From: Verrucomicrobiales bacterium
GTDB lineage: Bacteria; Verrucomicrobiota; Verrucomicrobiia; Verrucomicrobiales; DEV007
NCBI GenBank assembly: GCA_021648365.1
Contig: JAKISY010000098.1
Span: 1-17,036 of the forward strand
Length of the DNA: 17,036 bases
Direction of reading: 5' to 3'
Shown here: piece by piece, positions 1 through 7,762 of the stretch
Layout of the letters: the number at the start of each line of letters is the position of its first letter
How positions within the stretch are numbered: the stretch's first letter is position 1
The notes under the pieces: model-generated
Seen by the model: the letters and a program-made list of their open reading frames with translations, nothing else
What the model was told of the DNA's origin: nothing
The model's database searches: none
Position numbers and translations under genes: made by a program

Positions 1-1485
1 AGGAGTGAAGGGGGGCTTGGAGAGATGCTATTGGAAGGGACGCTGGGGGAGGCTGCTTTTGATGTTACGGTGCAGTATGAGTTGGAATTTTTAGGGGAAG
101 AGTCGGTGTCTTACTTGCATAGTTTGAAGGGGAAGATCGCGGATCTTGAATTTAATCTCAAAAATGAAATCGACGAAGATCATAAGCGTGGGGATGCGGA
201 TTTTTCATTCTCTTTGCAAGGAGGAAATCTTGATCAGTTGGATTTGATTTATGAGATGGATTTGCCCCCCATGGGGCCTTACTCTGCTGAGGGCATGTTC
301 AAAAAAAAGGGCAAGGTATTTGAGTTTCGTCAGGTAAAGCTCGCAATAGGTAGTTCGAAAATATCAGGTTCATCACGTTATGAAAGCAAGGCGGGGAGAG
401 CAAGTTGGGAGATGGATTTGAATTCCCAAACCTTACAGTTGGATGATTTTCTATTCGAGCAATGGTCGCCTACGGAGTCAAAGAGGGTAGCTGTTGGAGA
501 AAAGAAAGGTGGCACCTTGTCGCAAGCAACTGTGTTACCGGGTATGCTCAGTTATGATGTTTTAAATCGTATCGATCTGAAGCTTCAATTGCAGGCGGGA
601 GAGGTGTGGTCTGGAAAAGATAAGCTGGGTCGGGGGGAATTAAAAGCGGAGCTAAAGGACGCGTGTTTGGAGGTGGAGTCGTTTAAGCTGGCTGTTCCTG
701 AGGGGATCTTTGAGGGGGGATTGAGGTTTCACCCAAAAGAGGATGGCACTCTTGATTGGGATCTGCATTTGAGCGCAGACGCCTTTGAACTGGGTGTTTT
801 TGCTCGAAGAGCTAAGCCAGATTCTAAATTTTCTGCACTGGCAGCTATTGAGGCTGACCTATCAGCGACGAACGTTGCTTTTAGTCGTCCGCAACTGAAG
901 CAGGCTAGTGGAAAGCTTAAATTTTCGGTATGCCCTCGTCATGTCGATGCACAGGCACTCGATATTTGGGTGAGCAACCTGATTCTGGCAATCTTGCCTA
1001 CGATCGGCACTAACAACCGTTCGGAGATCAATTGTTTGTTAGGTGATTTGCGACTTGAAAAGGGGGTGATTTTTCCACAATCGTTGGTTTTGGATACGAC
1101 TAAGCTGCGAGTAGGGGCTGAAGGGCGTATCGATTTGGCGGGAGATCGCTACGACTTGAGGTTGACGCCTTACCCTAAGCGTCCGCAGATGTTTAGTATG
1201 GAGTTGCCTGTAGGAGTGAAAGGCACATTGGCAAAACCTAGAATTGAAACTGGCACGCTTAGCTCGGTGCGGGCTATGGGTAGAATTGCTGCCAATACGG
1301 TGCTTTTTCCGGTTAAGTTGATCACTAATGATCGACTGCCAGAAGATGGTAGTGACCTTTGTCATTGTGCAGGAGAAAAAAAAGTGCGTGAGGAAAATAA
1401 GAAGACGGATGCGGGGGCACAGAAGGAAGCGCCAAGAAAGAAAGGGTTGTTGAGGAGGTTGTTTGGCGGGAAATCTGAAAATTAA
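1..1485 (+). CDS. AsmA family protein, C-terminal part (5' end outside window)
   Basis: The frame is open from base 1, so the ATG at 25 is probably internal and the gene begins to the left of the window. About 494 codons are visible. Two stretches look like AsmA-type C-terminal regions: nt 230-450, with an LPPMGPY segment, an IGSSKISGSS segment and a following LQLDDF; and nt 1120-1260, with GRIDLAGDRYDLRLTPYPK followed by a GTLAKPRIETG segment. AsmA-like proteins are inner-membrane-anchored, largely periplasmic beta-rich proteins linked to outer-membrane biogenesis and lipid transport. The N-terminal membrane anchor is not visible here. The tail from about nt 1375 is lysine/arginine-rich and low in complexity. 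Family call is fairly confident; the exact role is not determinable. Confidence 0.75.
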   Translation, partial: RSEGGLGEMLLEGTLGEAAFDVTVQYELEFLGEESVSYLHSLKGKIADLEFNLKNEIDEDHKRGDADFSFSLQGGNLDQLDLIYEMDLPPMGPYSAEGMFKKKGKVFEFRQVKLAIGSSKISGSSRYESKAGRASWEMDLNSQTLQLDDFLFEQWSPTESKRVAVGEKKGGTLSQATVLPGMLSYDVLNRIDLKLQLQAGEVWSGKDKLGRGELKAELKDACLEVESFKLAVPEGIFEGGLRFHPKEDGTLDWDLHLSADAFELGVFARRAKPDSKFSALAAIEADLSATNVAFSRPQLKQASGKLKFSVCPRHVDAQALDIWVSNLILAILPTIGTNNRSEINCLLGDLRLEKGVIFPQSLVLDTTKLRVGAEGRIDLAGDRYDLRLTPYPKRPQMFSMELPVGVKGTLAKPRIETGTLSSVRAMGRIAANTVLFPVKLITNDRLPEDGSDLCHCAGEKKVREENKKTDAGAQKEAPRKKGLLRRLFGGKSEN

Positions 1486-1545
1486 GCTGGACGATGAAGG
1501 TGAAAATTCATAGATAAGGGGAATAGAAATAAAAATTAAAAAATT

Positions 1546-1791
1546 ATGGAACCAACAGGATTGATTATGTTTTTGCTGATAGGGGCGGTGGCAGGATGGC
1601 TCGCTGGCACTTTGATGCGCGGAGGGGGATTTGGCATCTTTGGAAATATTGTGGTGGGAATTATCGGCTCGATGATTGGAGGTTTTGTCTTTGGATTGTT
1701 AGGACTTTCTGCGGGAGGTCTTGTGGGATCGATCGTGATGGCAACTGCGGGAGCGGCGATATTGCTTTTTGTGGTGAGCTTGATTAAGTAG
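1546..1791 (+). CDS. GlsB/YeaQ/YmgE-family small membrane protein
   Basis: An 81-residue, very hydrophobic, glycine-rich protein with three predicted membrane segments (about residues 6-22, 30-52 and 57-79), the usual size and layout of the YeaQ/YmgE (transglycosylase-associated, GlsB) family. Family members are often stress- or stationary-phase-induced; their molecular function is not firmly known, and the name transglycosylase-associated should not be read as an enzymatic activity. The ATG at 1546 gives the family's normal length but has only an A-rich leader before it. The ATG at 1567 (residue 8) has an AGGA nearby and is an alternative start. It ends 5 nt before the stop of the convergent sulfatase, with no hairpin between them. 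Confidence 0.8.
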   Translation: MEPTGLIMFLLIGAVAGWLAGTLMRGGGFGIFGNIVVGIIGSMIGGFVFGLLGLSAGGLVGSIVMATAGAAILLFVVSLIK

Positions 1792-1796
1792 GCAGC

Positions 1797-3674
1797 TTAT
1801 TTTTTCTCCAAGTGACTGATGATCTCTGGGATCAGCCTGCTAACGTAACCGCTAAGTCTTTTTGGTGCTTCTTTGGGTTTCAACGGCAGGGCTTTGATTT
1901 CATCTAGTTTGGGTAGCGCACGCTTGCCTAGGTAGTCGAGTGCGTTGGCGGCGAGGATGGCTTCGTAGAGATCGCCGGTTTCGACATTGCAATGGCTGAG
2001 TATGACGTCGAGTGCTTGGCTGGCATCCTCATCGGAGCCGTAGCGTCCGAGGGCTTCGGCTGCTAGGATTTGAACGCTGGCGGAGGGATCTTTTAGAGCT
2101 TTGAGCAGGGCCTTGTGTCCGGCCTCTAGTCCTTTTTGTTGATGGCAGAGTAGTCCGATGATTCCCCAATAACGAACCGCGCTATCTTTGTCATCGAGCA
2201 GATGAATTATGGCGGGTAGGTCTTCGATTTTGAGCGAGCTGGCTAAATTGGCGGCAGCATAGACGTCATCGAAATTGTATTTTGAAGCGTCGTGTCCCAT
2301 TTGATAGGGGGAACTATCTTTGCTGCGGGAATGGACTTCGGCTTCTGGAAGGAATCCGACATCTTTGATTTCACGCAACCAAGACTGCTGAGCTGAGCGC
2401 ATTTTTTTGAGGACCTCTTGGTGCTCGGAAGATTGAGCGAGATTGTTGACTTCGTCGGGATCTTGTTTGAGATCGTAGAGTTCTTCTGCGGGTTTGGTTT
2501 CCCAGAAAGCGGATTGCGCTTTATTGAGTTTGCCTGCTTGATAAAGGTCGTGCCATTGCTGGGTGGTTGGGGTTTGAAACATGTAATCAATATGTTGTCC
2601 GTAGATGCGATGCGGCATGTAGTTGCGGATGTAGATGTAGTCTTTGCCTACGACGGTGCGCACTAGGTCGTAGCGTTCGTCCATGCGTCCACGAAAGCCG
2701 AAGCTGTAGGGCTGTTCTTCGGTTTGGTATTTTCCGGAAAAAGCGTTGCCTTGCATCCAACTCATCGGTTTGATGTTAGCTAAGCTAAGCAGAGTGGGCG
2801 CGAGATCAATAAAGCTGATTCTTCTATCACTGCTGCCTCCAGCTTGATAATCTGCTGGTGCGAGATGTTGCCATTTTTTTGGGAAATAAACGATGAAGGG
2901 AACATTGAGCCCGGAAAAATAAGGCCAGCGTTTGCTGCGTGGCATGCCGGAGCCGTGGTCGCCGTAGTAGAAGATGATGGTATTATCATCGAGACCAGCT
3001 TCATGGATTTGTTTCAGATCTCTGCCGCTGATGCCGTCCATCTGTGTCATGCGGTCGTAGTACTGCGCCCAGTCTTTGCGCGTGATGGCGGTATCGGGAT
3101 GGTAAGCTGGGATGGGCGCTTTGGCAGGGTCATGGATGCGGTCTTTGGCGTCGATTTTATTGCGAATTTTAGATTCGTGAGAAATGGTGCTGTTGAAGAT
3201 CGCGAAGAACGGTTTGCCTTCGGGGCGGTTTTTCCAATGGGCTTTTTTTCCAGATTCGTCCCAGACTTCGCCGTTTTTCTCGACGTTGTAATCTTCTTTG
3301 TTGTTATTGGTGCAGTAATATCCCGCTGCGCGAAGGTAAGCTGGGTACATTTTGAAATCTTCAGGCAGACGAGTCATCGAGCGCATGTGTTCACTGCCGG
3401 TGGAGGGTGGGTAGATGCCAGAGATGATGGTGGTGCGAGCAGGGGCGCAGACGGGTGCATTGGAACTGGCGCGGGTGTAGCGCATGCCTTTGGCGGCGAG
3501 TTCGTCGAGGTGGGGAGTGATGGCGTATTTATCCCCATAACAGCCGAGTTGAGGGCCATTGTCTTCCGAGGTGATCCAGAGGATATTGGGTAAATCTTGC
3601 GCTTGGCTTGCGGAAAGTAGAGGGAAAGCCGTTAGCAGAGCAGCAAAGAGAATATGAAGTAGGTTGATTTTCAT
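1797..3674 (-). CDS. Secreted formylglycine-dependent sulfatase with C-terminal HEAT repeats
   Basis: A 625-residue type I sulfatase of the alkaline-phosphatase superfamily. These enzymes hydrolyse sulfate esters, in this type of bacterium usually on polysaccharides; the substrate cannot be told here. Residues 1-26 are a signal peptide ending SASQAQ. Metal ligands are at E37-D38 and D239-H240 (YGDHGSG). The formylglycine motif is C76-A-P-A-R80, matching the CxPxR rule for Cys-type sulfatases. The terminal sulfatase motif ELYDLKQDPDEVNNLA is at 398-413. Residues about 484-595 form HEAT-like helical repeats (HLLDDKDSAVRYWGIIGLL, then KALKDPSASVQILAAEALG), a fusion seen in Planctomycetes and Verrucomicrobia. 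The open frame runs to 3830, but the start at 3674 is chosen because it directly precedes the signal peptide and avoids overlap with the divergent cyclase gene. No Shine-Dalgarno sequence is seen. Confidence 0.9.
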   Translation of the reverse strand: MKINLLHILFAALLTAFPLLSASQAQDLPNILWITSEDNGPQLGCYGDKYAITPHLDELAAKGMRYTRASSNAPVCAPARTTIISGIYPPSTGSEHMRSMTRLPEDFKMYPAYLRAAGYYCTNNNKEDYNVEKNGEVWDESGKKAHWKNRPEGKPFFAIFNSTISHESKIRNKIDAKDRIHDPAKAPIPAYHPDTAITRKDWAQYYDRMTQMDGISGRDLKQIHEAGLDDNTIIFYYGDHGSGMPRSKRWPYFSGLNVPFIVYFPKKWQHLAPADYQAGGSSDRRISFIDLAPTLLSLANIKPMSWMQGNAFSGKYQTEEQPYSFGFRGRMDERYDLVRTVVGKDYIYIRNYMPHRIYGQHIDYMFQTPTTQQWHDLYQAGKLNKAQSAFWETKPAEELYDLKQDPDEVNNLAQSSEHQEVLKKMRSAQQSWLREIKDVGFLPEAEVHSRSKDSSPYQMGHDASKYNFDDVYAAANLASSLKIEDLPAIIHLLDDKDSAVRYWGIIGLLCHQQKGLEAGHKALLKALKDPSASVQILAAEALGRYGSDEDASQALDVILSHCNVETGDLYEAILAANALDYLGKRALPKLDEIKALPLKPKEAPKRLSGYVSRLIPEIISHLEKK

Positions 3675-3680
3675 GATGCC

Positions 3681-3710
3681 ATAGTATTGTGAGATAATTG
3701 GGCGCAACAA
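3681..3710 (-). promoter_or_regulatory. Candidate promoter of the sulfatase-HEAT gene, close to its start codon
   Basis: Read on the minus strand: TTGTTG (3705-3710), an 18-nt spacer, then TACTAT (3681-3686), ending only 6 nt before the ATG at 3674. The -10 match is 4 of 6, so this is a weak prediction. If real, transcription would start at or next to the start codon, which fits the missing Shine-Dalgarno sequence. The region 3675-3793 is shared with the divergent adenylate cyclase. Confidence 0.25.
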
Positions 3711-3793
3711 GGTACGCGAATGCGGAGGGCAGAAAGGTGAACAGGTAAAACTTGTGATGTGCAGCGGGTTTGTATTCTGATACAGTGCGAGCG

Positions 3794-5617
3794 ATGCGAT
3801 TGAAATTCCAAGCGAAGTTGATGTTGGCAATGGCCTTGGTCATTGCTCTGGTCACGGTGTTGGTGATCGCTTCGACCGAGGATAAAGTTCGAAAAAATTA
3901 CAGTCGTTTGGCGGAAGGTCGATTTGAAGTTGAGGTGGAGGCTTTTTTGGTTAAGAGGAAACAGCGCTTGGATGGGCAGCGAGAATTGCTACAAAAGGTT
4001 GCTTCCGCGGCATGGGTTCGTGAGCATTTGGCGGAGGGCAGCTTTGAGCCTTCGCAGATGGCGAAAATAGGATCAGCGATGGAGGGGATCGTCAAGGACG
4101 TGAGATTGGCTGGCGGGTCTAGAAGTGGATTGTCGGATGGTGAAATCGAGGAACTAGTGGATTTGCCAGTTAAGTCAAAGCGCTTATTTTTTCTGATTGA
4201 TCGCACGGGCCGTATGCATCCGGTGGGCAACAGTCGTTTTCGCCGCAGGGTGATGAATAGGGATACTCGGAAACAACTGCAGGTGATTGAGGATTTTAAT
4301 GAGGCAAAAGCGGGTTATTTGGTGGTTGAGTTGGATGGTCAAGGCAAGCACTTGGTCGAGGTGGTCGTATCTCCTGTGAGAAGCGAAGAAGGGGACGCCT
4401 TGCTGGGCGCGGTGCTGTTAGGTCAGTTATTAGGTTCGGTAGAAGAAGGTGGGGGTGAGGCAGTGCAAGAGTCTTCTTTGTATTCTGGAGTGATGACGGA
4501 AGGGGAGATTTTTTCTGAAAACATGTCGGTGTCGATGAAGGCTGCGATCAAAGTCGTCTTGGATGAGGGGTTTTTCAAAAATTTCGATCAGCGAATCGAG
4601 GGTGGCTTGCAAGTGGTAGTCGAGGGTGTTTCGTTTCGGGTATTTTGTGAACGGCTCAATGATGCCGGGAATTTACCGCCTTCGTATGAGGTGGTGCTAT
4701 ACCCATTGACTCAATTAGAGTCGGATTTGCGAGATTTGAGATTGAAGGGCTCTGGCGTAGCGACGGGGGCGGTGTGGTTGGGCATGCTGTTGGCTTGGAT
4801 CATGGCGAGGCGCTTTGCTCGCCCTATTCGTGAGATGTCGGCGGCGACCAAAAAGATTCGCGAGGGGGACTATGATGTAAATATTCCGGTTAGGTCAAAA
4901 GATGAGGTGGGGGATTTGGCGCGATCTTTCAATGAGATGGCAGAGGATTTGAAAACCAAGGAGCAGATTCGCGATGTCTTGGGCAAGGTGGCGGATGAGG
5001 CGGTGGCAGAGGCTTTGATCAGTGGCAGCCTAGAGTTAGGAGGGGAGATGCGAGAGGTGTCGATTTTGTTTTGTGATATTCGCGGCTTCAGTGCTTTGAG
5101 CGAGACGATGCAGCCGACCGATGTGATTGATCTACTGAATGCTCACATGACGGCGATGACGCGCATAGTGTATGAACATCGTGGGGTGGTGGATAAATTC
5201 ATAGGTGATGAAATAATGGCGGTGTTTGGGGCGCCCAAGGCGTATGGCGATGATGCGGAAAATGCTGCGCGTTGTGCTGTGAAGATGTTGGAAGAGCGGC
5301 AGCACTTGAATGAGCAGATGCAATGTCCGATAGGGATAGGTATTGGGATCGCGACGGGCAGCGTGGTGGTAGGCTGTATCGGATCGATGGACCGGCTGAA
5401 TTACACCGTCATCGGCGAACGGGTGAATCGCGCAGCGCGGCTGTGTGGATTGGCAGCAAGGGGGCAGGCGGTGGTGGATGAAGTGACGTGGCAAGCGGTG
5501 GCAGATTTTGCTACTGGATCCGAAATAGAGAAGGTGAATCTGCGAGGCTACGCAGGGGAGGTGCGGGCGTATTTGTTGGAAGAAGTTGGGGGTGCGAGCG
5601 GAAAGGCTCTTTTATAG
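3794..5617 (+). CDS. Membrane class III adenylate cyclase with HAMP domain
   Basis: A 607-residue receptor-type cyclase expected to make cAMP from ATP. Order: membrane segment about 10-27, a periplasmic sensor region about 28-318 of unrecognised type, membrane segment about 321-338, HAMP domain about 339-391 (RPIREMSAATKKIREGDYDV), then the cyclase homology domain about 419-592. Catalytic residues are visible: metal-binding D428 (FCDIRGFS) and D472 (KFIGDEIMAVFG), adenine-selecting K468 and T538 (NYTVIG), and transition-state N545 and R549 (VNRAAR). Lys with Thr at the adenine-selecting positions is the class IIIb pattern, a class often bicarbonate-responsive. An in-frame TTG at 3770 would add 8 residues; the ATG at 3794 is preferred because it sits right before the hydrophobic N-terminus. 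The gene is divergent from the sulfatase. A cAMP-binding regulator is not in the window. Confidence 0.9.
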   Translation: MRLKFQAKLMLAMALVIALVTVLVIASTEDKVRKNYSRLAEGRFEVEVEAFLVKRKQRLDGQRELLQKVASAAWVREHLAEGSFEPSQMAKIGSAMEGIVKDVRLAGGSRSGLSDGEIEELVDLPVKSKRLFFLIDRTGRMHPVGNSRFRRRVMNRDTRKQLQVIEDFNEAKAGYLVVELDGQGKHLVEVVVSPVRSEEGDALLGAVLLGQLLGSVEEGGGEAVQESSLYSGVMTEGEIFSENMSVSMKAAIKVVLDEGFFKNFDQRIEGGLQVVVEGVSFRVFCERLNDAGNLPPSYEVVLYPLTQLESDLRDLRLKGSGVATGAVWLGMLLAWIMARRFARPIREMSAATKKIREGDYDVNIPVRSKDEVGDLARSFNEMAEDLKTKEQIRDVLGKVADEAVAEALISGSLELGGEMREVSILFCDIRGFSALSETMQPTDVIDLLNAHMTAMTRIVYEHRGVVDKFIGDEIMAVFGAPKAYGDDAENAARCAVKMLEERQHLNEQMQCPIGIGIGIATGSVVVGCIGSMDRLNYTVIGERVNRAARLCGLAARGQAVVDEVTWQAVADFATGSEIEKVNLRGYAGEVRAYLLEEVGGASGKALL

Positions 5618-5626
5618 AAATGAAAA

Positions 5627-5649
5627 GGGGCAAGCTCTTTGCTTGCCCC
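5627..5649 (-). terminator. Hairpin after the adenylate cyclase, terminator-like on the minus strand
   Basis: A perfect 9-bp stem, GGGGCAAGC with GCTTGCCCC around a TCTTT loop, starts 10 nt after the cyclase stop codon. On the plus strand it is followed by AGCTAACTAG, not a T-run. On the minus strand it is followed by TTTTCATTT, so the better intrinsic terminator faces leftward transcription, for example read-through from the sulfatase ending at 6096. It may also act as a 3' stabiliser of the cyclase mRNA. Confidence 0.6.
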
Positions 5650-5659
5650 AGCTAACTAG

Positions 5660-6013
5660 TTTTCTAGTAAGTGCTATTTCTTTACTTATACGGAGGAGGG
5701 ATATCAAGCGGGTTACGAACGAGCGTTGCAGTATATCAAGAAAAAGTTTCCTTCTGCCAAGTTGGTATGGGCTTTGTCGACTCCGTTGAAATCTACTAGC
5801 GACAAAAATAAATTAAATCCTCGTGTGGATGTAAGGAGCAAAGTGGTGCGAGGTTTAGCGGAGAAATACAAGGCAAAGATCAATGATCTACATTTGATCT
5901 CAAAAGGGCATCCGGAGTATTATTCCGATCCTTATCACTATAAAAAAGTGGCGGTGGAACTGCAGGCCAAACAGGTGGTGGAGGTGTTGAATTCTGTCGT
6001 GTCTGATCAGTAG
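5660..6013 (+). pseudogene. 5'-truncated SGNH/GDSL hydrolase remnant
   Basis: After the in-frame stop at 5657-5659, the frame reads through to 6013 and encodes what looks like the last third of an SGNH hydrolase. A YTEEGYQAGYERAL segment is followed by KKKFPSAKLVWALSTPLK, the strand before the usual STP block, then by INDLHLISKGHPEYYSDPYHY, whose Asp (5927-5929) and His (5936-5938) match the C-terminal catalytic DxxH. The N-terminal GDS serine block and oxyanion-hole blocks are missing, and the cyclase gene occupies the sequence where they would lie. There is no ATG; the only start candidate is a TTG at 5726, giving 95 residues that could not form a full SGNH fold. SGNH esterases often accompany sulfatases in polysaccharide-degradation regions, so this may be the remains of a deleted neighbour gene. 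Remnant status is an inference. Confidence 0.65.
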
Positions 6014-6095
6014 TTGATCGCCCGATGTTGTCGATAGCAGGTTATTTGTTACCTGAGAAAAATGAAAACTCAAGATCAAAAGAGGGAACTGGTTT

Positions 6096-7640
6096 TTATT
6101 CGTAATCCCACTTGGTGATCCAGGGGTCGTCGAATTTTTTCTGGAAGGCTTTGATTTTCTTTTGGTATTGATCGAGAATTTTGGCAAAAGCTGGATCGGC
6201 GGCGAGGTTGTTGGATTCGTGGTGATCTTTTTGCATGTCGTAGAGTTCGAACTTAGGTCGGTTGATGTATTCTCCGACCGTTTTTTGTCCGTAGGGGGCG
6301 TCGAGGCTTTGTTGGAATTGAGCTTGCCAACTTGAAGCTGCCCACAGGTCTGAGGCGAAGGGGTAGGGTAGGCCGTGGGCGATGTTCCAGATGAGTTTGT
6401 AATCTTTATCGCGCACGACTCGCATGGGGTAATACATCTGGATTTCGTGGAAGGTATGCGAGGCGAAGATGGTGTCCCAGTGCTCGGCTTCCGGTTTATC
6501 TAGGATGGAAATCCAAGATTTCCCTTGATAGGATTCGAATTTTCCCTTGCGCGGGCCACGGTTTTCTTTGGCGGCGTAGGCTTTGTCTTTCCAGTATTGA
6601 TTGGGGTCGGCCCATTTTTTTGGGCCGTTGGTTTTAGCATCGAGGCCGCCGGCGAAGTCGAGCAGGCTGGGGGCGATATCGATGTGGCTGATCATGCCTT
6701 TGAGTCGCACACCACGTTTTTTTTCGTAAGGATTGCGGACGACAAAAGGCACGCGTAAGCCGCCTTCGTAAACGGTGGTTTTACCTCCTGCGAATGCCAT
6801 GCCGTGATCGGCGGTGAAAACGAGGAGGGTTTTTTCGTAAAGTCCGGCTTCTTTCAAAATCTCGATGAGGCGGCCGACACCCTGATCAACTCGGGCGATC
6901 GATTGGTAATACTGCACGAGTTCTTCCCGTGTTTCTGGAGTGTCGGTCATGAAGTGGGGGATGGTGACATTAGTGGGATCAAAGAAGACTTCTTTGACTC
7001 CTGGGTAGGAACCCTTGTTGGGTTTATTTCCAAAGAGGTTAGGTTTGAGTTTGCACTGAGAAGTATCGTCGACGCCGCCACTGCGATGCGGGTCGGCGGT
7101 GGCGAAGTAGAGGAAAAAGGGGCGTTTGTCGGTGGCATCGGTGATGAAATCTTTGGCGACATCAGCCATCGAAGGTGCGTTGCGTGGATTGCCTTTGAGG
7201 TAGGTTTCGAAGTGGTAAACTTCTTCGGGGGCGACGTGGTATTTACCGATTTGTGCGGTGCGATAGCCTTCGTTGGCGAGTACGCGTGGTAGGGAAAGCG
7301 AGACGACGTTGTGCCAGGATGAAAATTTATGAAAGCCGTGTTGATGTCCATACATGCCATTGCGGTGATTGTGTAGTCCCGACATGACCACGGAGCGACT
7401 AGCGGCGCAACTGGCGGTGGTAGCGAAAGCATTGAGGAAGATGGCGCCGTCAGCGGCGACCGCGTCGATGTTGGGGGTATGGGCGTTGCTATCGCCATAA
7501 CATCCCATGGTGGGTGATTCATCATCGGCGATGATGAAGAGGATGTTGCGCTCGGCGGAGTGGAGTGTGGGCAGTTGCCAGAGCAGGGCTAGGGTTGATG
7601 TGAGGGAGAGGAGAAAGATGCGTGTAGGGGTGGCGATCAT
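6096..7640 (-). CDS. Secreted sulfatase, N-sulfoglucosamine sulfohydrolase-like, with CAASR motif
   Basis: A 514-residue type I sulfatase. Signal peptide about 1-29 (ends LHSA). Metal ligands D39-D40 (IIADDESPTMGCYGD) and D278-H279 (FTADHG). Other active-site positions are K133 (GKYH), H185 (DPHR) and K287 (GGKTTVYEGG). The formylglycine site is C78-A-A-S-R82: the usual Pro at the third motif position is Ala. Overall it resembles heparan N-sulfatase/SGSH-like bacterial sulfatases (TTASCAASRSVVMSGLHNHR), but substrate assignment is an inference and any sulfated glycan is possible. The C-terminal motif FELYDMQKDHHESNNLA is present. The start at 7640 places the signal peptide correctly. There is no Shine-Dalgarno sequence; a TATATT lies 5 nt upstream. 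Convergent with the truncated SGNH remnant. Confidence 0.9.
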   Translation of the reverse strand: MIATPTRIFLLSLTSTLALLWQLPTLHSAERNILFIIADDESPTMGCYGDSNAHTPNIDAVAADGAIFLNAFATTASCAASRSVVMSGLHNHRNGMYGHQHGFHKFSSWHNVVSLSLPRVLANEGYRTAQIGKYHVAPEEVYHFETYLKGNPRNAPSMADVAKDFITDATDKRPFFLYFATADPHRSGGVDDTSQCKLKPNLFGNKPNKGSYPGVKEVFFDPTNVTIPHFMTDTPETREELVQYYQSIARVDQGVGRLIEILKEAGLYEKTLLVFTADHGMAFAGGKTTVYEGGLRVPFVVRNPYEKKRGVRLKGMISHIDIAPSLLDFAGGLDAKTNGPKKWADPNQYWKDKAYAAKENRGPRKGKFESYQGKSWISILDKPEAEHWDTIFASHTFHEIQMYYPMRVVRDKDYKLIWNIAHGLPYPFASDLWAASSWQAQFQQSLDAPYGQKTVGEYINRPKFELYDMQKDHHESNNLAADPAFAKILDQYQKKIKAFQKKFDDPWITKWDYE

Positions 7641-7645
7641 GGTTG

Positions 7646-7675
7646 AATATATTAACAGGAGGGAAGTTAGTGCAA
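7646..7675 (-). promoter_or_regulatory. Candidate promoter placing the sulfatase start at or near the transcript 5' end
   Basis: Minus-strand TTGCAC (7670-7675), an 18-nt spacer and TATATT (7646-7651; 5 of 6 matches to the -10 consensus). The -10 ends 5 nt before the ATG at 7640, so the transcript would be leaderless or nearly so. The -35 match is poor. Confidence 0.35.
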
Positions 7676-7762
7676 GATACGTGTTTGCGGGAGCCGAAGA
7701 TTTAGGTAAGCTGCAAGAAGAGGCTTGTTTGTTAGGGTCGAATCGGGTTAGTCTTTTAGGCG

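Noticed and set aside
2844..3593. Long open frame (249 codons) on the plus strand
   Set aside because: It lies antisense inside the sulfatase-HEAT gene, whose reading frame has all sulfatase motifs; the antisense translation resembles nothing.
3675..3830. N-terminal extension of the sulfatase-HEAT frame
   Set aside because: It lacks sequence features, would bury the signal peptide and would overlap the divergent cyclase start.
6038..6060. CAGGT...ACCTG hairpin between the SGNH remnant and sulfatase 2
   Set aside because: Only 5 bp with no T-run on the relevant strand.
6804..7292. Open frames antisense and out of frame within the second sulfatase
   Set aside because: Shadows of a well-supported gene; no motif and no ribosome-binding site.
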